A stretch of DNA of 51,753 bases from an uncultured Nitrospira sp. (GTDB lineage: Bacteria; Nitrospirota; Nitrospiria; Nitrospirales; UBA8639). Below, in pieces: positions 15,986 to 24,963 of the stretch. Within the stretch, counting starts at the first letter, position 1; each line of letters starts with the position of its first letter. The position numbers and the translations under genes are program-made. Under the pieces are notes generated by a model. It was not told the DNA's origin. It saw nothing but the letters and a program-made list of their open reading frames with translations, and did not search any database. Where the stretch lies: the NCBI GenBank assembly GCA_902500695.1, contig CABVRQ010000003.1:55276-107028 (forward strand), written 5' to 3'.

Positions 15986-18067
15986 GTGTCTGCAGATTTT
16001 ATTTTAAGTCGAACTCGTAATATTGGGATTATGGCCCATATTGATGCCGGAAAGACTACGACTACGGAGCGGGTACTCTATTATACTGGGGTTTCTCATA
16101 AAATTGGTGAGGTCCATGAGGGTGCAGCAACTATGGACTGGATGGAGCAGGAGCGGGAGAGGGGGATTACGATTACCTCAGCCGCCACAACCTGTTTCTG
16201 GAAAGAGAATCGGATTAACATTATCGATACTCCTGGGCACGTGGATTTCACTATTGAGGTAGAGCGGTCGCTTCGAGTGCTTGATGGGGCTATAGCGGTT
16301 TTTGATTCCGTTCAGGGAGTGGAGCCCCAATCTGAGACTGTGTGGCGCCAGGCAGATAAATATCAGGTTCCACGAATTGTGTTTATGAATAAGATGGATC
16401 GAGTGGGGGCTGATTTTTTTTCAAGCGTTAAATCTTTGGTTGACCGGCTGGGGGCTAAACCGGTTCCCGTGCAGTTGCCATTAGGGAGTGAGGATGCATT
16501 GCGTGGGGTGATTGACCTTCTGATCATGAAGGCGCTGGTTTTTGATGATGAAACTCTTGGTGCTGCTTATTCTGTCCAGGAAATTCCGGATGAGTTTATT
16601 GAGGTGGCGAAAGAGTATCGCGAGAAACTGTTGGATGCTGTTGTTGAGTTTGATGAAGTGGTGATGGAGCGCTATCTAGCTGGAGAAACTCTTGGAGTGG
16701 ATGAGGTTAAGCGGGCAATTCGGGCAGGGACGGTAGGGTTGAAAATAAATCCTGTCTTTTGCGGGTCGGCTTTTAAGAATAAAGGTGTTCAGCCATTGTT
16801 GGATGGTGTGGTTGATTATCTTCCTTCCCCGGTTGATCTTCCTCCCGTTGTTGGCATTGATCCTCATACGGAAGGGGAGATAACTCGAAAGCCTGAAGAT
16901 GATGAGCCTTTTGCTGCGTTGGCATTTAAGATAATGTCTGATCCTTTTTCCGGTCAGTTGACGTATTTTAGGGTGTATTCAGGGAAATTGTCGGCTGGAT
17001 CCTATGTTTATAATGTGGCAAAGGGGAAGAAGGAGCGAATAGGGCGATTGTTGAAAATGCATGCCAATAAGCGAGAGGAGATTGAAGAGGTCTCGGCTGG
17101 TGATATTGCGGCAGCCGTGGGTCTCAAGGATACTCGAACGGGTGACACTCTTTGTGACGAAAAACATCAAATATTGCTGGAAGTTATAAAATTTCCTGAG
17201 CCAGTTATTTCGTTGGCGGTTGAGCCAAAGACCAAGCAAGATATGGATAAGCTTGGCTATTCTTTGGAAAAGCTGGCTCAGGAGGATCCATCTTTTCAGG
17301 TAAAAACTGATGAGGAGACGGGTCAAACGATCATCTCTGGGATGGGTGAATTGCACCTTGAGATCATTGTTGATCGGCTTCTTCGTGAATTTAAAGTGCA
17401 GGCTAATGTTGGGAAGCCTCAGGTAGCTTATCGCGAAACTATTAAGGGAAGAGCGGAGGCTGAGGGAAAATATGTAAAGCAGACTGGTGGTCGTGGTCAG
17501 TATGGCCATGTTTGGCTGAGGGTGGAGCCTGCTGAGTCTGGCGTCGGTTTAGAGTTCGTAAATAAAATTGTTGGAGGTACGGTTCCAAGGGAATACATCG
17601 CTCCGGTTGAAAAAGGGGTTCGTGAGCGGATGGAAAGTGGAATTCTTGCCGGGTACCCACTGCGGGACCTTAAGGTCACTTTGTTTGACGGCTCTTTTCA
17701 TGAGGTGGACTCGAGTGAGATGGCCTTTAAGATTGCGGGGTCAATGGCGTTAGTGAGTGCTTGTCAGAAAGCCGACTTAGTGCTGTTGGAGCCCGTCATG
17801 AAGGTTGAGGTTCTTGTTCCCCAGGATTTCATGGGGGACGTGATAGGTGACCTGAATAGCCGGCGTGGAAAGATCCACGGGATGCGCGCAAGGGGGACTT
17901 CCCAGATTGTCGATGCTGCAGTTCCTTTGAGTGAAATGTTTGGGTATTCCACTGACTTACGTTCCAAGACTCAAGGGCGGGCTACTTATAGTATGGAATT
18001 TGAGTCTTATGAGGTGGTGCCAAAGCTCATGGCTCAGCAGATTATAAAAAAGAACCAAGGTGAATAG
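15986..18067 (+). CDS. fusA: Elongation factor G
   Basis: 693-aa translocase GTPase. G1 is AHIDAGKTTTTE, switch I has the canonical RGITI, and DTPGHVDF and NKMD follow. Domains II-V are complete to the end. The GTG at 15986 is chosen because it gives the usual nine residues before TRNIGIMAHID and has TGAGG 6 bp upstream. An upstream TTG at 15959 would add nine residues without a ribosome binding site. The normal switch I contrasts with that of EF-Tu next door. Confidence 0.96.
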   Translation: MSADFILSRTRNIGIMAHIDAGKTTTTERVLYYTGVSHKIGEVHEGAATMDWMEQERERGITITSAATTCFWKENRINIIDTPGHVDFTIEVERSLRVLDGAIAVFDSVQGVEPQSETVWRQADKYQVPRIVFMNKMDRVGADFFSSVKSLVDRLGAKPVPVQLPLGSEDALRGVIDLLIMKALVFDDETLGAAYSVQEIPDEFIEVAKEYREKLLDAVVEFDEVVMERYLAGETLGVDEVKRAIRAGTVGLKINPVFCGSAFKNKGVQPLLDGVVDYLPSPVDLPPVVGIDPHTEGEITRKPEDDEPFAALAFKIMSDPFSGQLTYFRVYSGKLSAGSYVYNVAKGKKERIGRLLKMHANKREEIEEVSAGDIAAAVGLKDTRTGDTLCDEKHQILLEVIKFPEPVISLAVEPKTKQDMDKLGYSLEKLAQEDPSFQVKTDEETGQTIISGMGELHLEIIVDRLLREFKVQANVGKPQVAYRETIKGRAEAEGKYVKQTGGRGQYGHVWLRVEPAESGVGLEFVNKIVGGTVPREYIAPVEKGVRERMESGILAGYPLRDLKVTLFDGSFHEVDSSEMAFKIAGSMALVSACQKADLVLLEPVMKVEVLVPQDFMGDVIGDLNSRRGKIHGMRARGTSQIVDAAVPLSEMFGYSTDLRSKTQGRATYSMEFESYEVVPKLMAQQIIKKNQGE

Positions 18068-18115
18068 AATTTCTCCGGTATGTTTTCTAATTCGGTAAGG
18101 CAAGGATTTCAAGAG

Positions 18116-19334
18116 GAGGTAGGGCATGGCGAAGGCGAAGTTTGAGCGGAAAAAGCCGCATGTCAATGTAGGGACGATCGGGCATGTCGACCACGGCAAG
18201 ACGACATTGACCTCGGCGTTAACCAAGGTAATGAGTGGTGCGGGTAAGGCCAAGTTCGTCCCCTATGATGAGGTGGCCAAGGCCAGTGAGAGCCAGGGCC
18301 GACGGGATCCGACCAAGATTCTCACCATTGCCATTTCGCATGTGGAATATGAAACGGATAATCGGCATTATGCGCACGTTGACTGCCCGGGGCATGCCGA
18401 CTACGTCAAGAACATGATCACGGGGGCGGCGCAAATGGACGGCGCGATTTTAGTGGTCAGTGCTGCTGATGGGCCGATGCCGCAAACGCGGGAGCATATC
18501 TTGTTGGCGCGGCAGGTGGGCGTGCCGTTTATTGTGGTCTTTTTGAATAAAGCGGACAAGGTTGAGGACAAGGAGTTGTTGGAGTTAGTGGAATTGGAAG
18601 TGCGGGAGTTGCTCACGAAGTATGGCTTCCCGGGCGATGATGTGCCGGTGGTTATCGGGTCAGCGATCAAGGCCATTGAGGGGGATGAGAGTGAGGTAGG
18701 GGTCCCGTCGATTATCCGCTTATTAGAGGCCGTTGATAGCTACATCCCGACCCCGCAGCGGGCCATTGATAAGCCGTTTCTCATGCCGATTGAAGATGTC
18801 TTTACGATCAGTGGTCGCGGAACGGTGGTGACGGGCCGGGTGGAGCGCGGGGTGGTCAAGGTGGGCGATGAAATAGAGATTGTGGGGCTGAAGCCGACGC
18901 AGACGACGATTGTCACGGGTGTGGAAATGTTCCGGAAGGTGTTAGATGAGGGGCAGGCGGGTGACAATATTGGGGCGCTGTTGCGGGGCACGAAGAAAGA
19001 GGATGTGGAGCGGGGCATGGTGTTGGCCAAGCCGAAGAGTATTACGCCGCATACGAAATTCAAGGCGGAAGTGTATATTTTGACGAAGGATGAGGGCGGG
19101 CGGCATACGCCGTTTTTTAATGGGTATCGTCCGCAGTTTTACTTCCGGACGACGGATGTCACGGGGGTGGTGCAATTGAGCCCGGGGGTGGAGATGGTGA
19201 TGCCGGGGGATAATGTGTCGTTTGAGGGCGAATTGATCTCCCCGATTGCCATGGAGCAAGGGGTGCGATTTGCAGTGCGAGAAGGGGGCCGAACGGTTGG
19301 AGCCGGGGTGGTCACGGAAATCGTCGCGTAAGAA
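18116..19334 (+). repeat. Long direct repeat, copy B (tuf copy 2)
   Basis: Partner of the repeat at 2061-3279, with identity starting 10 bp before the tuf ATG and ending 3 bp after its stop. The interval between the copies carries secE, nusG, rplKAJL, rpoBC and rpsL-rpsG-fusA, so deletion by recombination between the repeats would be lethal. Confidence 0.9.
18126..19331 (+). CDS. tuf: Elongation factor Tu, copy 2 (unusual switch I)
   Basis: 401 aa, same protein as copy 1 and apparently the same nucleotide sequence. It sits in its ancestral str-operon place, 58 bp after fusA and ahead of rpsJ. It carries the same long, non-canonical switch I (residues 51-68, ending KILTI) with G1, G3 and G4 motifs intact. 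AAGAGGAGGTAGGG forms the ribosome binding site. Because the two copies are kept identical, either could be the donor in gene conversion. Confidence 0.98.
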   Translation: MAKAKFERKKPHVNVGTIGHVDHGKTTLTSALTKVMSGAGKAKFVPYDEVAKASESQGRRDPTKILTIAISHVEYETDNRHYAHVDCPGHADYVKNMITGAAQMDGAILVVSAADGPMPQTREHILLARQVGVPFIVVFLNKADKVEDKELLELVELEVRELLTKYGFPGDDVPVVIGSAIKAIEGDESEVGVPSIIRLLEAVDSYIPTPQRAIDKPFLMPIEDVFTISGRGTVVTGRVERGVVKVGDEIEIVGLKPTQTTIVTGVEMFRKVLDEGQAGDNIGALLRGTKKEDVERGMVLAKPKSITPHTKFKAEVYILTKDEGGRHTPFFNGYRPQFYFRTTDVTGVVQLSPGVEMVMPGDNVSFEGELISPIAMEQGVRFAVREGGRTVGAGVVTEIVA

Positions 19335-19365
19335 ATACTGGTGTTAGTGGAAAGGGTAGGTTTTT

Positions 19366-19677
19366 GTGGATCGAGACCGCAGAATACGAATACGCTTAAA
19401 AGGTTTTGACTATAGGGTATTGGATCAATCTCTTCGTGAGATTGTGGATACCGTTCGTCGGAGTGGTGCCCGCATTGCTGGACCGGTGCCTCTCCCTACG
19501 AGGATTGAGAAGTGGACGGTTCAGAGATCGACTCACGTTGATAAAAAATCACGTGAGCAGTTTGAAATTCGTACTCATAAGCGATTGTTGGACATTATGG
19601 AGCCAACGCCTGAGACAATGGACGCTTTGATGAAACTGAATCTGGCGGCCGGGGTGGATGTGGAAATCAAGCTGTAG
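19366..19677 (+). CDS. rpsJ: 30S ribosomal protein S10
   Basis: 103-aa protein of the 30S head, also the NusE partner of NusB and NusG in antitermination. Conserved blocks are RIRIRLKGFDYRVLDQS, GPVPLPTRIEKWTVQRS and FEIRTHKRLLDI. The GTG start at 19366 is preceded by AAGGGTAGG. It opens the S10 operon, 34 bp after tuf, so str and S10 operons may be one transcript. Confidence 0.97.
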   Translation: MDRDRRIRIRLKGFDYRVLDQSLREIVDTVRRSGARIAGPVPLPTRIEKWTVQRSTHVDKKSREQFEIRTHKRLLDIMEPTPETMDALMKLNLAAGVDVEIKL

Positions 19678-19736
19678 GTTTTGTGGTAAAGGTCCCCCTT
19701 AGTTACAGTCAACTTAATCTAGGTAATTATTGAATT

Positions 19737-20354
19737 ATGGTTAAAGGGTTGATAGGTAAAAAATTAGGTATGATTCAAGTGTTCGATGGGGACAGGCGCC
19801 TTATCCCTGTGACGGTTATTGAAGCGGGTCCATGCGGAATTGTTCAGGTCAAAAAAATGAGTACTGATGGCTATGAGGCTGTACAAGTTGGATTCGGTGA
19901 GGTTCCTGAACGCAAACGGACGAAGCCTCAGTTGGGGCACTTAAAGAAAGCAGGAAATAAGGTTTGGCGTCATTTGAGGGAGTTTGACTCTGCCGGCGAA
20001 GCGCAGGTTGGCTCCCTGTTGGACGTAAATTTATTTTCCGAAGGTGAATCAATTAATGTTCAGGGGATTTCAAAGGGAAAAGGATTTCAGGGGGTAATTA
20101 AAAGGCATAATTATGCGGGTGGCCCCGCATCCCATGGTTCTATGTTCCATCGAGCCCCTGGTTCTATCGGTTCGAGCTCTTTTCCTTCAAGGGTATTAAA
20201 GAATAAGAAGCTTCCTGGGCACATGGGAAATAAGCAAATCACGGTCAGAGGCTTAAAGATTTTCGGAATAAAGTCTGAGGAGAATCTCCTCTTAATTACA
20301 GGGTCTGTCCCTGGTCCGGTTGGAGGGGTAGTCATCGTAAGGAAGGTTGGCTGA
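19737..20354 (+). CDS. rplC: 50S ribosomal protein L3
   Basis: 205-aa early-assembly protein whose finger reaches toward the peptidyl transferase centre. The family segment GKGFQGVIKRHNYAGG (with the Gln often methylated by PrmB) and the tip around PGHMGNKQITVRGL are present. Its TGA stop overlaps the rplD ATG by one base (20352-20356), suggesting translational coupling. Confidence 0.97.
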   Translation: MVKGLIGKKLGMIQVFDGDRRLIPVTVIEAGPCGIVQVKKMSTDGYEAVQVGFGEVPERKRTKPQLGHLKKAGNKVWRHLREFDSAGEAQVGSLLDVNLFSEGESINVQGISKGKGFQGVIKRHNYAGGPASHGSMFHRAPGSIGSSSFPSRVLKNKKLPGHMGNKQITVRGLKIFGIKSEENLLLITGSVPGPVGGVVIVRKVG

Positions 20355-20983
20355 TGCAATCTATTGATGCTTTTCCCGTATTTGGCAAAGACTCTCGGCC
20401 TGTAGATAAAGTTGATTTAACTGATGGTGTTTTTAGTTCCACTGTCAATCCTTCATTGGTTCATCGCGCCGTGGTTATGCAGCGATCAAGTGCAAGGCAG
20501 GGAACTGCTTCGACGCTTGGCCGTGGAGAGGTAAGGGGCGGAGGGAAGAAGCCATGGAAGCAGAAGCATACGGGCCGGGCAAGGGCTGGATCTAGTCGTT
20601 CACCGATTTGGAGGGGTGGTGGGACAGTTTTTGGGCCTAAGCCAAGATCGTATGCCTCCACCATGCCTAAGAAAATGTATAGGGCCGCTCTGAGGGGGGC
20701 TCTTGCAGCTAAGGCTGGGGATGGATTGGTGGTGTTGGAGGATTTGGTTCTGCCTGAAATGAAGACGCGTGAATTAGTTAAATCCTTAGTGGGTGTTGGG
20801 GCGAGTGGAAAGGTCCTATTGGTTATTCAGGAGGGTTTAGCTGATCTTTTCCGTCTTGGAAGAAATGTAAAAAACTTAAAGGTTCTTCATGGCAAGGATC
20901 TTAATGTGTATGACGTGCTTTGGTGTGACAAGTTGGTCGTAACCAAAGTAGAGCTAGAACGAATCCAGGAAATTTGGGTGTAA
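20354..20983 (+). CDS. rplD: 50S ribosomal protein L4
   Basis: 209-aa protein lining the exit tunnel and, in E. coli, the autorepressor of the S10 operon. The extended tunnel loop with KKPWKQKHTGRARAGSSRSP is conserved. Start overlaps the rplC stop. No distinct S10-type leader was recognised upstream of rpsJ, so E. coli-style L4 attenuation is not supported here. Confidence 0.96.
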   Translation: MQSIDAFPVFGKDSRPVDKVDLTDGVFSSTVNPSLVHRAVVMQRSSARQGTASTLGRGEVRGGGKKPWKQKHTGRARAGSSRSPIWRGGGTVFGPKPRSYASTMPKKMYRAALRGALAAKAGDGLVVLEDLVLPEMKTRELVKSLVGVGASGKVLLVIQEGLADLFRLGRNVKNLKVLHGKDLNVYDVLWCDKLVVTKVELERIQEIWV

Positions 20984-20984
20984 C

Positions 20985-21272
20985 GTGAATCCACATGATG
21001 TTTTGATCCGTCCTTTGTTAACAGAAAAAATCACCGCAATACGGGAAATGAAGAATGCAATTGCGTTCTCCGTGCATCGTCAGGCAACTCGAATTGATAT
21101 TCGCAGAGCCGTGGAGAAGGTTTTTAGCGTTAAGGTTGCTTCGGTGAATGTGATGAATGTTAGGGGCAAAAAAAAACGACAAGGTCGCTTCACCGGTAAA
21201 AGGTCCGATTGGAGGAAGGCGTTCATTACATTAAAAGAGGGCGAAAAAATAGAATTGTATGAAAGCGCCTAG
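20985..21272 (+). CDS. rplW: 50S ribosomal protein L23
   Basis: 95-aa protein at the tunnel exit, the docking site for trigger factor and SRP. It begins NPHDVLIRPLLTEKITA and carries VEKVFSVKVASVNVMNVRGK and the GRFTGKRSDWRKAFITLKEG loop. The GTG start at 20985 is one base after the rplD stop. Confidence 0.96.
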   Translation: MNPHDVLIRPLLTEKITAIREMKNAIAFSVHRQATRIDIRRAVEKVFSVKVASVNVMNVRGKKKRQGRFTGKRSDWRKAFITLKEGEKIELYESA

Positions 21273-21316
21273 TGTGGATTCTTTTTGTCATTTAATGAAA
21301 TAGAGAGAATTAGGTT

Positions 21317-22156
21317 ATGCCAATAAAAGAATATAATCCAACGTCACCAGGCCGGAGGGGAATGTCGGCTGTTACGGGTGAGGGGCTGTCGCGTGAAAGG
21401 CCCGTAAAAGCCTTAACCAGCTTTAAATCTAAGTCTGGTGGTAGGAATAACGCTGGAAGAATTACTTCAAGATTTAAGGGTGGTGGTCATAAGCGACTTT
21501 ATCGGAAAATCGATTTCAAGCGGGACAAGTTTAAGATCATAGGCAGGGTTGCCGCTTTGGAGTATGACCCTAATCGTTCGGCTCGAATTGCATTGTTGCA
21601 TTATGCAGACGGGGAGAAGCGTTATATCCTGGCCCCTTTTGGTTTGAAGGTTGGAGATTCGGTCCAGGCCGGTTCTGGTGTTGACGTGAGGGTTGGGAAT
21701 GCTTTGCCACTTATGGAAATGCCTCTTGGCATTGTGGTGCACAATATTGAATTGAAGCCAGGTAAGGGTGCCCAATTGGCCAGAAGTGCCGGGGCTTCGG
21801 CTCAGGTGATGGGTCGTGATGAGGGTTATGTTCAAATTCGTTTAACTTCCGGTGAAATGAGAAAGATCCTAGGAACATGCATGGCCACCATTGGGCAGGT
21901 TGGGAATACCGACCATAATAACGTAACCATTGGGAAAGCCGGTAGGTCTCGATGGTTGGGGCGCAAACCACATCAGCGTGGGGTTGTCATGAATCCTGTG
22001 GACCATCCGCATGGCGGTGGTGAGGGGAAGTCCGGTCAAGGTAATCCTCATCCGGTTTCACCATGGGGTCAACCGACAAAGGGTTTTAAGACCAGGAAGC
22101 CGCGAAATCAAAGCTCGCGTTTTATCATTGCAGGTAGAAAGAAAAAGTCCCGTTAA
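21317..22156 (+). CDS. rplB: 50S ribosomal protein L2
   Basis: 279-aa protein needed for subunit association and peptidyl transfer. The SH3-like and OB domains are complete, and the functionally key histidine segment VDHPHGGGEGKSG is intact. It ends in a basic tail (SRFIIAGRKKKSR). Length is normal. The 44-bp gap after rplW and 15-bp gap before rpsS fit a single S10 operon. Confidence 0.97.
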   Translation: MPIKEYNPTSPGRRGMSAVTGEGLSRERPVKALTSFKSKSGGRNNAGRITSRFKGGGHKRLYRKIDFKRDKFKIIGRVAALEYDPNRSARIALLHYADGEKRYILAPFGLKVGDSVQAGSGVDVRVGNALPLMEMPLGIVVHNIELKPGKGAQLARSAGASAQVMGRDEGYVQIRLTSGEMRKILGTCMATIGQVGNTDHNNVTIGKAGRSRWLGRKPHQRGVVMNPVDHPHGGGEGKSGQGNPHPVSPWGQPTKGFKTRKPRNQSSRFIIAGRKKKSR

Positions 22157-22171
22157 TATAAGGGGGAATCG

Positions 22172-22459
22172 ATGCCAAGGTCAGTTCATAAAGGTCCATT
22201 TGTCGACGACCATATTGCCAAAAAAGTAGAAAAGGCCAAAGAGGGAAGAGAGTCTAAGGTGATAAAAACTTGGTCTCGCCGGTCGACAATTATTCCAGAT
22301 ATGATCGGTTTGACTTTTGCTGTCCATAACGGGAAGAAGTTTATCCCAGTTTTTATTACCGACAACATGGTTGGTCATAAGTTAGGTGAATTCGCTCCAA
22401 CAAGATTTTTTAAGGGACATGGGCATGCCAGGAGTGAAAAGGCAGTTGCGCTAAAGTAG
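22172..22459 (+). CDS. rpsS: 30S ribosomal protein S19
   Basis: 95-aa protein of the 30S head that forms an intersubunit bridge. It opens with MPRSVHKGPFVDDHIAKKV and carries the conserved VHNGKKFIPVFITDNMVGHK and LGEFAPTRFFKGH. AGGGGGAATCG precedes the ATG. Confidence 0.97.
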   Translation: MPRSVHKGPFVDDHIAKKVEKAKEGRESKVIKTWSRRSTIIPDMIGLTFAVHNGKKFIPVFITDNMVGHKLGEFAPTRFFKGHGHARSEKAVALK

Positions 22460-22513
22460 GGAAATTAACCGACCTTATAAGTCATGAAATACTTGAGAAG
22501 GTAAAAAAAAGAT

Positions 22514-22852
22514 ATGGCTGAAGCTAAAGCAATTCTTCGACATGTAAGGGTGGCGCCACGTAAAGCAAGGTTAATTGTTGATTTGGTGAGGGGAAGGAAC
22601 GCGGCTGAAGCATTGGCTATTTTGAAGTATACGCCCAGGGCTGCTGCCAGGGTAGTTGAGCAATTACTCTTTTCTGCTGTTTCTAACGCCGGGCAGAAAG
22701 ATTTGGGTGATCCAGAAAATCTTAAAGTTGCGAGTGCTTATGTGGATGGTGGGCCAATTTATAAGCGCTTTCGCCCGCGATCAATGGGAAGGGCTAACCC
22801 TATCCATAAGCGGACGAGTCATATAACGATCATTGTTAGTCCGGCAGGTTAG
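22514..22852 (+). CDS. rplV: 50S ribosomal protein L22
   Basis: 112-aa protein whose beta-hairpin lines the exit tunnel with L4. Conserved blocks are RVAPRKARLIVDLVRGR and the hairpin PIYKRFRPRSMGRANPIHKR followed by TSHITIIV. Length is normal (E. coli 110). Confidence 0.97.
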   Translation: MAEAKAILRHVRVAPRKARLIVDLVRGRNAAEALAILKYTPRAAARVVEQLLFSAVSNAGQKDLGDPENLKVASAYVDGGPIYKRFRPRSMGRANPIHKRTSHITIIVSPAG

Positions 22853-22901
22853 TTGTGCCTATATTTTCAAAACTTGGAAGTTAGAGGGGGAGACAGAATA
22901 C

Positions 22902-23567
22902 ATGGGTCAAAAGACGCACCCGTATGGATTCAGATTGGGTTATACCCGTACATGGCATTCGCGATGGTATGCAAAAAAAGACTATGCGAAGCTTCTTCAC
23001 CAAGATTTGTCAATAAGGGACGTGGTTAAAAAGCGATTGTATCATGCCGGCATATCCAGTGTGGAAATTGAGCGTTCCGGCAACCAGCTAAAATTAATTA
23101 TTCATACCGCTCGTCCTGGCATTATCATTGGGAGGAAGGGCGCTGAAGTTGATAAACTAAAGGCCACGCTTGAAAAAGAATATGGGAATGAAGTTTTCGT
23201 GAACGTGAAGGAAATTAAGAAGCCGGAGTTGGATGCTCAGCTGGTTGCAGAGAATATTGCTACCCAACTAGAGAAACGGGTCTCATTCCGGCGTGCGTTG
23301 AAACGAAGCGTTGCCTCTGCCCTACGACTTGGTGCTTTGGGTATTAAGGTATATTGTGCCGGTCGACTGGGTGGACATGAAATTGCCAGAACTGAATGGT
23401 ATCGGGAGGGTCGAGTGCCTCTTCATACTCTTAGGGCCGACGTGGAGTATGGGTTCGCCGAAGCGAAAACCGCCATGGGTCAAATAGGAGTTAAGGCATG
23501 GATATTTAAAGGGGATGCTCAGATTCCTTCTTTGGAAAAGTCAGAGCCCTCATTAGGCTTTTTATAA
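22902..23567 (+). CDS. rpsC: 30S ribosomal protein S3
   Basis: 221-aa protein at the mRNA entry site. It begins GQKTHPYGFRLGYTR, with a type-II KH domain holding PGIIIGRKGAEVDKL, and a C-terminal domain with YCAGRLGGHEIARTEWYREG. The ATG at 22902 is chosen because it gives the family N-terminus and has GAGGGGGAGA upstream. The frame is open further upstream but without a matching N-terminus. Confidence 0.96.
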   Translation: MGQKTHPYGFRLGYTRTWHSRWYAKKDYAKLLHQDLSIRDVVKKRLYHAGISSVEIERSGNQLKLIIHTARPGIIIGRKGAEVDKLKATLEKEYGNEVFVNVKEIKKPELDAQLVAENIATQLEKRVSFRRALKRSVASALRLGALGIKVYCAGRLGGHEIARTEWYREGRVPLHTLRADVEYGFAEAKTAMGQIGVKAWIFKGDAQIPSLEKSEPSLGFL

Positions 23568-23604
23568 AAGATAGAATGACTTAAGTAATTGGAGTATTTG
23601 GAAG

Positions 23605-24027
23605 ATGTTATCTCCGAAAAGAGTTAAGTTCAGAAAGGTTCAGAAAGGCCGGATGCGTGGGAAGGCCTACCGTGGTGGTGAAATCGCATTTGGAGTATTT
23701 GGACTTAAAGCCATGGAGCCTGGGAGAATTACTGCCAGGCAAATTGAAGCAGCTCGTATCGCGATGACGAGACATGTAAAAAGGGGTGGAAGGATTTGGA
23801 CCAGAATATTCCCTGATAAGCCTATTACCAAGAAGCCTGCGGAAGTCCGAATGGGTAAGGGAAAGGGAAACCCTGAGTATTGGGTGGCCCCAGTAAAGTC
23901 TGGAAGAATTTTATTTGAAATGGATGATGTTACACAAACCGTTGCAGAAGAGGCTTTGCGTTTAGCAGGGCATAAGTTACCTGTGGCAACCAAGTTTGTT
24001 ATTCGTGGCGAAATACCAGTTTTGTAG
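23605..24027 (+). CDS. rplP: 50S ribosomal protein L16
   Basis: 140-aa protein near the tRNA elbow in the A site. Conserved blocks are MLSPKRVKFRKVQKGRMRG, RIFPDKPITKKPAEVRMG and GKGKGNPEYWVAPVKSG. Length is normal (E. coli 136). It is 3-9 bp from rpmC depending on the start used there. Confidence 0.97.
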   Translation: MLSPKRVKFRKVQKGRMRGKAYRGGEIAFGVFGLKAMEPGRITARQIEAARIAMTRHVKRGGRIWTRIFPDKPITKKPAEVRMGKGKGNPEYWVAPVKSGRILFEMDDVTQTVAEEALRLAGHKLPVATKFVIRGEIPVL

Positions 24028-24036
24028 GTATTGGAT

Positions 24037-24225
24037 ATGGAAATGGACGAATTAAAAAATTTAGAAAAGAGCGAATTGTTTGAAAAAATCAATAAATTGA
24101 AACAAGAGTTGTTTCATTTTAGGAGTCAATTGGCATTAGGGCGCATGGAAAATCCAATGCGAATACGTGAGACAAGAAAAAATATCGCCAGGGTTCAAAC
24201 CGTTCTACGCCAAAAAGCTAACTAG
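24037..24225 (+). CDS. rpmC: 50S ribosomal protein L29
   Basis: 62-aa two-helix protein at the tunnel exit. LKNLEKSELFEKINKLKQELFHFR fragments and LALGRMENPMRIRETRKNIA identify it; the split here avoids long strings. The start is uncertain among TTG 24031, ATG 24037 and ATG 24043; I use 24037, which has TAGGTATTGG upstream. Confidence 0.93.
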   Translation: MEMDELKNLEKSELFEKINKLKQELFHFRSQLALGRMENPMRIRETRKNIARVQTVLRQKAN

Positions 24226-24258
24226 TCAACCACGATCTTGAAGGAAAGTTATTCAACT

Positions 24259-24525
24259 ATGACACAGTCCAGGGCTCTGCCTCGATCGCTAACGGGAAAA
24301 GTTGTCAGTAATAAAATGCAAAAGACCGTAGTGGTTGAGGTTGTTCGCATTGAGCGTCATTCTCTTTATGGAAAAGTTATGAGAAAAAAGACAAAAATAA
24401 AAGCTCATGACGAAGTGAATCAATGCCTAATAGGTGATCAGGTTAGTATTGTTTATGCCCGTCCTTTAAGTAAGACTAAACACTGGCGTGTTTCGGAGGT
24501 TTTAACTAAGCGAGTGACCACTTAA
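24259..24525 (+). CDS. rpsQ: 30S ribosomal protein S17
   Basis: 88-aa OB-fold protein that binds 16S rRNA early in assembly. Conserved blocks are LTGKVVSNKMQKTVVVEV, YGKVMRKKTKIKAHDE and ARPLSKTKHWRV. The ATG at 24259 is chosen because it yields a typical length and lies 13 bp after AAGGA; an in-frame TTG at 24238 would add seven residues without a ribosome binding site. Confidence 0.95.
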   Translation: MTQSRALPRSLTGKVVSNKMQKTVVVEVVRIERHSLYGKVMRKKTKIKAHDEVNQCLIGDQVSIVYARPLSKTKHWRVSEVLTKRVTT

Positions 24526-24583
24526 GAATCAGGAATATGATGTTATAAACATTTCTTTAGTTTGTAAGAAATTGAGTTAACAA

Positions 24584-24952
24584 ATGATACAAAATTATAC
24601 TTATCTTGATGTTGCCGATAATTCTGGCGCAAAAAATGTAATGTGCTTCCATGTGCTGGGTGGAACAAAGCGTCGGTATGGGTCTTTGGGTGACATCATA
24701 GTTGTTGCTGTGAAAGAAGCAATTCCAAAGGCTTCGGTTAAAAAGGGTGACGTTATGAAGGCCGTAATTGTGCGAACAAAAAAGGGACGTCGCCGGGAAG
24801 ATGGATCTCACATTAAGTTTGACCGAAATGCCTGTGTTTTAGTTAATGCTCAAGGGGACCCGGTTGGAACTCGTATCTTTGGGCCGGTTGCAAGAGAACT
24901 AAGGAAGAAAAAGTATATGAAAATTATATCTCTGGCTCCAGAAGTCATTTAG
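24584..24952 (+). CDS. rplN: 50S ribosomal protein L14
   Basis: 122-aa protein at the subunit interface and the binding site of RsfS. It opens MIQNYTYLDVADNSGAKNVM and carries GDIIVVAVKEAIPKASVKKGD and IFGPVARELRKK blocks; length equals the family norm. A 58-bp gap precedes it, where the spc operon promoter sits in E. coli, but I found no good promoter here. Confidence 0.97.
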   Translation: MIQNYTYLDVADNSGAKNVMCFHVLGGTKRRYGSLGDIIVVAVKEAIPKASVKKGDVMKAVIVRTKKGRRREDGSHIKFDRNACVLVNAQGDPVGTRIFGPVARELRKKKYMKIISLAPEVI

Positions 24953-24963
24953 GGTAAGGTATT

